Positions 15,401-19,043 of a DNA stretch of 19,043 nucleotides are shown in pieces. Origin of the DNA: Planctomycetota bacterium. Lineage in GTDB: Bacteria; Planctomycetota; PUPC01; DSUN01. The notes under the pieces are model-generated. The model was not told the DNA's origin and searched no databases. It saw only the letters and a list, made by a program, of their open reading frames with translations. How positions within the stretch are numbered: position 1 is the stretch's first letter; every line of letters begins with the position of its first letter. The stretch covers positions 1-19,043 of the forward strand of contig VGYW01000121.1 of NCBI GenBank assembly GCA_016872875.1, given 5' to 3'. The position numbers were made by a program, and so were the translations under genes.

Positions 15401-16672
15401 GTGACTCTTCGCCGCTACGCCGACTTCGCCAAGGAGCCGAAGGGCCTCCCCCTCGCGCCCGCCGACCGCGCTTTCTTCGGTGGCCGCATTGACTGGGCCA
15501 AGGGGCCATCGGCTTTCTGCGTGGATACCTCGCCGCTCAAGCCCGGCGCGAAGGTCCTCGCCACGGCGGGTGGCCACCCCGCCATCGTGGCCGGCACGTT
15601 CGGCAAGGGGCGGGTCATCGTGGTAATGATCAACTCCCACGGCGAGCCCGTCCCCGGGACGACGCCCTACTGGGCGTGGCCCCACTGGCCGCGCGTCGTC
15701 GGCGCTTGCATCGCCTGGCTCGCGGAGGGCCACAAGGAGCGGGTGGCACAGGCCTCCGGCCTGTGGCCCACAGGCGGGACGCCTGTGCCACCAGCCCCCA
15801 CGCCCGACGCGCTCTTTGTCGGCGCCGGCGAGATGAAGGATGAGGAGCTGACCGCCAAGCTCCGCCTGGCTGCCCGGAACGTGGTGGATAAGGATTCCGC
15901 CAAACTCCTCGTCCAGTGCGCCCTCGCCAACTCGAAGCGCCTCACCGACCCCGAGGTGCTCACGCCCGTCATCGAGGCCGCCGAGCCGTTCATTGACGCC
16001 TCCTGGCTCGACATCGCGGAGAAGATGCTCGACGCCCTCGAGCCGCGCCTCATCGGGGCCGGCCTCCGGGTCCTGGGCGCGAGCCGGGACGCGACGAAGC
16101 GCGACGTTATCGAGAAGGGCCTGGAACACCGCGAAGAAGAGGTTCAGCGCGAAGCCATCGTGGCCCTCGGCGCACTCGGCGACCCACAGGCCGCCCCCGC
16201 CCTCGAACGCCTCATGGCCAAGCCAAGCGGCCTGAGCTTCGTCGCCGCCACCGCCCTGATGCGTCTCCGCGTGCCAGGCAGCACGAAGCGGGCGTTGGAG
16301 CACTACGCCCACCACCTCAAACGCATCCGCGACCTCAAGGGCGGGCGGGCATCGCTCCTCGACGACCTCTACGGCGGCGTGTCGTTCAAGCTCACCCCCA
16401 TCGCCCGCCGCCGCCTCGAAAAACGCCTTCAACAGCTCATCCGCACCCAGAAGCTCGCCCTCCAGGACGCTGCCTTCTTCGAGAAGCTCTTCCGAACGAT
16501 GGACGACGCCCAGACGGCTGAGTTCGTGGAGTTCCTCGCCTCGTGCGACAATCCCGACGTGACGCCCCTCGCCTACGCTGTCCTGGGCCGTCTCCCCGCC
16601 GATAAGCTGAAGCGTTACGCCCCCAAGCTCGCCGCCGCCAAGCTCCCCGCCCTCCGCCTGATTGTGGAATGA
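12473..16672 (+). CDS. Large secreted multidomain protein: glycoside-hydrolase-like barrel, amidotransferase-like domain, HEAT repeats
   Basis: A 1399-residue protein. I prefer the ATG at 12473 because it opens the signal peptide MTLGGLVWLVLCGAALA; an ATG at 12380 overlapping the previous stop would add 31 residues containing a palindrome-encoded segment. Residues about 20-320 are beta-rich with a charged helical insert (135-180). Residues about 320-670 look like a TIM barrel of glycoside-hydrolase type, resembling GH66-like proteins, with AEAHKVGVKGITYGKACAGG and a possible catalytic Asp in MFGWDGVRWDGHF (about 502-514). Residues about 866-1082 resemble the class I glutamine-amidotransferase-like fold (LVLDNIHAEEL, GGGLLVFGGHFS, GKGRVIVVMINSHG), with no catalytic Cys evident. 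Residues about 1110-1399 contain HEAT-like helices (REAIVALGALGDPQAAPALE). Palindromes are embedded at residues about 231-243 and 1090-1107. Confidence 0.85.
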   Translation: MTLGGLVWLVLCGAALAGEGVTVLEAEKVAAAKGEVFRDKAASGGHVAIVRWGRMLEASPKLAPGLYEATAWVSAHPVELLHRLVVTFQAGSEQRTAQAAWFDRSGVYIPLILRVAHAGGPLPVALDASGASGFDGMRRQKSEEEAEYLKKLEKDFLGKGTIEKGVEKEDSLGELEEGKDLRSLGPQELYVACDRIEVRKLADLEGVVTALQVDKVHYLPGEEVGVRAEVRWIAEFMNSAIHREGRVTALEVRERSVCRTVFEKDVRLTQEPTTVSFAYKLDQAEFGRELLVVVSRAGKPPEATPANLVDPVRSFPGSRSEVFGVSRNVYRIGITGSSGGHHKAGMTAADFAKVMQANKRAYANHFEVFAWAPCDYSELTPEAEFFLSGQTQYHGSVSAFKALLAEAHKVGVKGITYGKACAGGIAGWETFRKHPDFFGIAAWAGVSSDRIGVFNCERMLRNEHALAGPEEGGWQDWQSAWVNFASDAAVDLGADEIIASARMFGWDGVRWDGHFVGNMVRFKKRVNAALPNFVHGYNIAFANPGSKLFLPDKNVEDFHECARGHGLMMDESVRDWSHTNFSPGHAKPFYEAICREADYMKRIGGLPLFITFDMASELDRAYNVLCGLAAGERYTYMTTPGVWPYGDMARWLTRFSAFVWDDTKRLKEPEKWLAVGDGKADLWWSQSCWLRDLGPGRKQLLVNIVNPPRCPAFCNRVQLPSAKLRDVPLTLTLPEGVKAVSVTHLSPDLPAGQELLDLRPEGGKCSVVVPRIATWSIVAFDLECATEPFSLTTPVEDAAAAMKAQAEAEEKAKKEVRPAPVKPGRPWEDYANAHNYDADEEKTPEAAKRLARPKEVRLARNGELDVHHCRGLFSWLNDVPSAAGAIGGGNLSVSYLERRGWNLSPRALDEFPDSYPQLLQNDVLVLDNIHAEELGLLRRIMVKDFVEAGGGLLVFGGHFSLSAGRDHTTWLEALVPVTLRRYADFAKEPKGLPLAPADRAFFGGRIDWAKGPSAFCVDTSPLKPGAKVLATAGGHPAIVAGTFGKGRVIVVMINSHGEPVPGTTPYWAWPHWPRVVGACIAWLAEGHKERVAQASGLWPTGGTPVPPAPTPDALFVGAGEMKDEELTAKLRLAARNVVDKDSAKLLVQCALANSKRLTDPEVLTPVIEAAEPFIDASWLDIAEKMLDALEPRLIGAGLRVLGASRDATKRDVIEKGLEHREEEVQREAIVALGALGDPQAAPALERLMAKPSGLSFVAATALMRLRVPGSTKRALEHYAHHLKRIRDLKGGRASLLDDLYGGVSFKLTPIARRRLEKRLQQLIRTQKLALQDAAFFEKLFRTMDDAQTAEFVEFLASCDNPDVTPLAYAVLGRLPADKLKRYAPKLAAAKLPALRLIVE
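13163..13200. repeat. 38-bp perfect palindrome inside a coding region
   Basis: Every base from 13163 to 13200 pairs with its mirror position around 13181/13182; the half-site is CGGTGGATTGCGGAGTTCA. The reading frame continues through it as RWIAEFMNSAIHR. Such length and perfection are not expected by chance. Confidence 0.9.
15742..15792. repeat. Two-hairpin palindromic element inside a coding region
   Basis: Hairpin one is CACAGGCC-TCC-GGCCTGTG (15747-15765) and hairpin two CACAGGCG-GGA-CGCCTGTG (15769-15787). The outer 12 bases GGTGGCACAGGC and their complement close the whole element. In frame it reads VAQASGLWPTGGTPVPPA, lying between the amidotransferase-like and HEAT parts. It has the same TCC-then-GGA loop layout as 7768-7817. 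Confidence 0.85.
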
Positions 16673-16675
16673 GTC

Positions 16676-16695
16676 CACTTCATTCGGCTGAAGTG
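16676..16695. terminator. Hairpin between convergent genes
   Basis: CACTTCA (16676-16682), loop TTCGGC, TGAAGTG (16689-16695). It fills the 23-bp gap between the stop codons of the gene ending at 16672 and the minus-strand gene ending at 16696, and could terminate transcription from both sides. Confidence 0.5.
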
Positions 16696-17121
16696 TTACC
16701 AGGAGTTGAGCGCGGCAATCGCCGTGTTGATGAGGCGGATGAGCGAACCCTTGAGGCCAGGCACCGGGGCATACTCCTCCATCTCGCCGCAGCGCTTGAG
16801 CAGTTCCCGGGCGTCCTTGATGTCGCGGTACTCTCCCGCGTCGAGCCACAGGCCGCCGCACTTCCGGCACATATCAACCCGCACCATCGTCTGGGGATAC
16901 GCGAAGCCGAAGAGCGGCTTGCCGCACGCGGGGCACAGGCGGCTGCCCTGCGTGGCGTCGGGCGGCGCCTCCAGCCCCTTCGCCGCGACACCCAGCACCG
17001 CGGCCAGCTCCCCAGCCTCGAACCACACGCCCCTGCACGAGGGGCAGAGGTCCACCACGACCCTCTGGTCCTTCACCCCGCGCGGGAGCAGATGAATGGG
17101 AGCGCACTCAGGACAATCCAT
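16696..17121 (-). CDS. Double zf-TFIIB zinc-ribbon protein
   Basis: A 141-residue protein with two zf-TFIIB-type ribbons. The first has Cys3, Cys6, Cys26 and Cys29 and ends in GVWFEAGEL. The second has Cys63, Cys66, Cys85 and Cys88 and ends in GLWLDAGEY. Each probably binds one zinc. The ATG at 17119-17121 is chosen because the first ribbon starts there and TTAGGA lies about 8 nt upstream; the open frame extends further but through a simple repeat. The C-terminal 40 residues are helical (ARELLKRCGEMEEY...LIRLINTAIAAL). Proteins of this family are widespread and of uncertain function, possibly nucleic-acid or protein binding. Confidence 0.9.
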   Translation of the reverse strand: MDCPECAPIHLLPRGVKDQRVVVDLCPSCRGVWFEAGELAAVLGVAAKGLEAPPDATQGSRLCPACGKPLFGFAYPQTMVRVDMCRKCGGLWLDAGEYRDIKDARELLKRCGEMEEYAPVPGLKGSLIRLINTAIAALNSW

Positions 17122-17166
17122 GACGGTTCCTAATGCGGTCGTTGGTCTTGACCAAGGAGGATGATT

Positions 17167-17213
17167 GGATGGGTGGATGAGTGGATGATTGTCTGACACC
17201 CATCCACCCATCC
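17167..17213. repeat. GGATG-rich inverted repeat upstream of the zinc-ribbon gene
   Basis: GGATGGGTGGATG (17167-17179) and CATCCACCCATCC (17201-17213) are perfect 13-bp inverted arms, with additional GGATG-type units on both flanks. It lies 46 bp upstream of the start at 17121. In the zinc-ribbon frame it can be translated as an N-terminal WMGGWV extension. Confidence 0.75.
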
Positions 17214-17277
17214 ATTCATCCATTCATCCCCCACACAAGCGCACAAAGCTCCCACCAGTTGTGGCCAAAGGCTCTCT

Positions 17278-18171
17278 TCACCAACTCCCCGTCGCGCCTC
17301 CGCCGCCCGACGACCCGCCGCCGAAGCCGCCCCCAAAACCGCCTGGGCTCCATCCAAGTGAGCTTCCAGGGGAGTCCGAATCCGAGTCGCCGCTCGAGCT
17401 GCCCGACCTCTCGCTGATGGCCCGCAGCGTGCGGAAGAGGAGCTGGAGGAACGCGAGGATGAGCACGATGAGAACCCCCACGGCCACCCAGCCCCAGCCG
17501 CGCTTGCCGCACTGGAAGAGGCTGTAGGCGATGAAGCCGACCAGGACTGCCCCGCCGCCCGTGAGGGCCAGGGGCCAGTTCATCCCGCTCCGCTTGCCAG
17601 GCGCGGGCTGCACTCGCACGCCCGCGAACTCCCGCATCAGCTCCTGGACGCCTTCCGTGATCCCGCGGGCGTAGTCTTCTTGCTTGAACCTGGGGACGAT
17701 CGTCTTCTGCATGATCCGGGTGGCATCGGCGTCACGCTCTTCGCCATAGAAGGCGCCGAGCTCGATCCGCGCCTTGCGGTCCTTCCTGGCCACGAGGAGG
17801 AGCACCCCGTCGTTCTTGGGCAGGTTGCCGATGCCGTACTTGTTGAAGAGCGCGGTCGCGAACTGTTCGATCGTGCGGTTCGGGGTGCCGGGGTAGTCGC
17901 GGATGGAGTCGAGCGTGACCACCACCATCTCGACGCTCGTCTTGCGCTCGACCTGCCAGAGCCACTGCTCGATCTCCTCCTCCTGGTCGCGGGTGAGGAG
18001 GTCGGCGAGGTCGGTCACGTAGCCCGCGTCGGGATTGGGGAAGGGCGCGTAGTCCTTCCCCTTCCGCTTCTCCGGCGCCGGCTTCGGCTCCTCCTTCGGC
18101 TCCTCACAGAAGGCAGCGCTCGCCGCGAACGCCAGTGCGCTCAACACCGCCAAGAGCCGGCTACTCTTCAT
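17278..18171 (-). CDS. Exported TPM-domain membrane protein (YgcG-like)
   Basis: A 297-residue protein. Residues 1-22 (MKSSRLLAVLSALAFAASAA) form a signal peptide, and GAGG sits a few bases before the ATG. After a Pro/Glu/Lys-rich spacer comes a TPM domain (about 48-175): GYVTDLADLLTRDQEEEIEQ, SVEMVVVTLDSI, NDGVLLLVARKDRKARIELG. Two membrane helices follow at about 198-218 and 224-246, and then a Ser/Asp and Gly-rich tail (GGFGGGFGGGSSGGGG, ending in GSW). This is the standard architecture of COG1512-type proteins, whose TPM domain faces the outside of the membrane and has been linked to envelope stress and photosystem maintenance. It overlaps the upstream TPM gene by 11 bp. Confidence 0.93.
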   Translation of the reverse strand: MKSSRLLAVLSALAFAASAAFCEEPKEEPKPAPEKRKGKDYAPFPNPDAGYVTDLADLLTRDQEEEIEQWLWQVERKTSVEMVVVTLDSIRDYPGTPNRTIEQFATALFNKYGIGNLPKNDGVLLLVARKDRKARIELGAFYGEERDADATRIMQKTIVPRFKQEDYARGITEGVQELMREFAGVRVQPAPGKRSGMNWPLALTGGGAVLVGFIAYSLFQCGKRGWGWVAVGVLIVLILAFLQLLFRTLRAISERSGSSSGDSDSDSPGSSLGWSPGGFGGGFGGGSSGGGGATGSW

Positions 18172-18610
18172 GGGCCACCTCGTTGGGGATTTCATCCCGG
18201 TCGTCGGGCCTGCGCGGGAAGTGTTCGGCGAGCTTCGCGCCGACGCGGCGCACGCCCTCGCAGAGCCCTTCGGCGAAAAGCCCCTCGCGGAAGCGGCTCT
18301 GCATCGCGTCGCGAACGTCGTCCCAGAAGCCCTGGCCGACCTTCTCGTGGATGCCGCGGTCGCCGCAGATGGCGAACTCGCGGTTGGTTGTGACCAGGAG
18401 GATGAGCGCGCAGTTGCGCTCGCGGGTCTTGTGGAGGCCGAGCTTGCGGAAGACGCTGGCCGCCTTGGCCCGGATGTCTGACCAGCAGTGGCGGACCAGG
18501 GCCAGCTTGATCTCCGCCGAGGTCCCACGCTCCGCCTCGGTCACCGCCTCGCCCACCTGGACGGATTCTTCCTCGGAGAGGAACTTCGCGGGATTGGTGG
18601 AGCGTTTCAT
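18161..18610 (-). CDS. Short TPM-domain protein
   Basis: A 149-residue protein with a TPM domain over nearly its full length: EAVTEAERGTSAEIKLALV, RNCALILLVTTNREFAICGD, GIHEKVGQGFWDD, FAEGLCEGVRRVG. No signal peptide or membrane helix is seen, which fits the COG3762-like partner of the longer TPM proteins. The ribosome site before the ATG at 18608-18610 is poor. It is the first gene of the pair, transcribed from the promoter at 18647-18674, and its end overlaps the start of the second. The usual third member, LemA, is absent. Confidence 0.9.
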   Translation of the reverse strand: MKRSTNPAKFLSEEESVQVGEAVTEAERGTSAEIKLALVRHCWSDIRAKAASVFRKLGLHKTRERNCALILLVTTNREFAICGDRGIHEKVGQGFWDDVRDAMQSRFREGLFAEGLCEGVRRVGAKLAEHFPRRPDDRDEIPNEVAHEE

Positions 18611-18646
18611 CGGAGCATGGCCCCCGAATCTCTCCCTGGCGACCCC

Positions 18647-18674
18647 ATTGTAGCACCCGCCCCAGCGCCGTCAA
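18647..18674 (-). promoter_or_regulatory. Sigma-70-type promoter of the TPM pair
   Basis: Read on the minus strand: TTGACG (18669-18674), a 16-bp spacer and TACAAT (18647-18652). Transcription would start near 18640, about 30 nt before the ATG of the short TPM gene. Confidence 0.75.
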
Positions 18675-18746
18675 GCCCCTGCCCACTGACATGCCCCCGG
18701 TTTGCCGTCGTTCGGTCTCTTCAGCCCCGAAGGGGCGAAATGGGAT

Positions 18747-18765
18747 AGCCCAGGGCGAAGCCCTG
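18747..18765. repeat. AGCCCAGGGCGAAGCCCTG repeat, copy 1
   Basis: The 19-base hairpin AGCCCAGGGCGAAGCCCTG recurs exactly at 18998-19016. It is preceded by a second small hairpin GCCCC-GAA-GGGGC. The region 18675-19043 holds no gene I can support. Confidence 0.75.
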
Positions 18766-18852
18766 ATCTTTGCCCACATCTTCTGGGGGCTGGGGTTCAG
18801 CCCGCATTTCCCACCAGCCCACCCCGCTCGGGGCCGAACACGCCAACCCCCT

Positions 18853-18875
18853 GTCATGCTGAGCTTGTCGAAGCA
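18853..18875. repeat. GTCATGCTGAGCTTGTCGAA element
   Basis: This motif is one I recall as a very common intergenic repeat in metagenomic genomes, often mistranslated as VMLSLSKH. Only one copy is in the window. Confidence 0.5.
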
Positions 18876-18960
18876 CCTTTCAAGGCAGTTCGCTCAGACA
18901 ACAGGGTGCGCTCTGTCGCGTGAGTTCGCTGCGAGTATGGCCCCCAATTCTGGCAAGGTC

Positions 18961-19016
18961 CTTCGGCGCCGAAGCTCCGAACGGAGCGTACTATAGCAGC
19001 CCAGGGCGAAGCCCTG
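18961..19016. repeat. Hairpin series with copy 2 of the 18747 repeat
   Basis: A 14-bp perfect palindrome CTTCGGCGCCGAAG (18961-18974) is followed by GCTCCG-AA-CGGAGC (18974-18987) and the second exact copy of the 19-base repeat (18998-19016). Confidence 0.75.
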
Positions 19017-19043
19017 GGACAGGCGAACGGCCAGATTCAGCCC

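Noticed and set aside
14669..16870. 733-residue open frame antisense to the large multidomain gene
   Set aside because: No signal peptide or motif, and it overlaps a well-supported gene and the start of the convergent one.

Overview
The window is high-GC DNA (mostly about 65-70% by eye) with long secreted proteins built from NPCBM, PD40 propeller, c-type heme, HEAT-repeat and amidotransferase-like modules. That protein repertoire, plus hydrazine-synthase-alpha-like architecture with CxxCH motifs and many palindromic repeats, suggests a planctomycete or a close relative in the PVC group, probably from a metagenome. This is an inference from gene content: there is no rRNA, tRNA or other phylogenetic marker in the window.

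Layout. 1-361: leader region with an acidic mini-ORF on the minus strand and a good sigma-70-type promoter. 362-1228 (+): signal-peptide protein with three C-terminal membrane segments. 1229-1568: a perfect 13-bp hairpin, then a near-consensus promoter. 1569-2825 (+): glutamate dehydrogenase with all catalytic residues. 2826-3558: about 730 bp without a credible gene but full of hairpins, including two 51-bp repeats with identical stems and a nested palindrome with 15-bp terminal inverted repeats. 3626-5668 (+): secreted HEAT-like protein. 5783-8812 (+): NPCBM/PD40/di-heme protein, closely followed by a secreted alpha/beta hydrolase (8822-10120) and a secreted ConA-like, possibly polysaccharide-lyase-like protein (10152-11195). 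These three look like one transcription unit. 11196-11745: non-coding with dispersed inverted copies of a CCATTGTTGAG motif. 11746-12383 (+): a two-gene overlapping unit of a small protein and a retropepsin-like aspartic protease. 12473-16672 (+): a 1399-residue secreted multidomain protein (beta-sandwich, glycoside-hydrolase-like barrel, amidotransferase-like, HEAT). On the minus strand, converging on it: a double zf-TFIIB protein (16696-17121) and two overlapping TPM-domain genes (17278-18171, 18161-18610) driven by a clear promoter at 18647-18674. 18675-19043: repeat-rich, no gene.

How the genes may work together. The 5783-11195 block encodes exported proteins suited to binding or processing extracellular glycans and esters, with a di-heme module. 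The glutamate dehydrogenase and the TPM pair are independent housekeeping or envelope units.

The most interesting signal is not a single gene. Palindromic elements have been accepted inside or immediately in front of coding regions while keeping the frame: a two-hairpin element at 7768-7817, another with the same architecture at 15742-15792, a 38-bp perfect palindrome at 13163-13200, and palindromes just ahead of the signal peptides or start codons at 8830-8928, 12424-12447 and 17167-17213. Related hairpins sit between genes (1261-1290). This resembles protein-coding palindromic elements such as those known from Rickettsia, but built from different sequences. A second notable signal is a shared promoter and leader in front of the genes at 3626 and 5783, with the -35 box to ATG distance exactly 67 nt in both and the GGAG ribosome site at the same offset.
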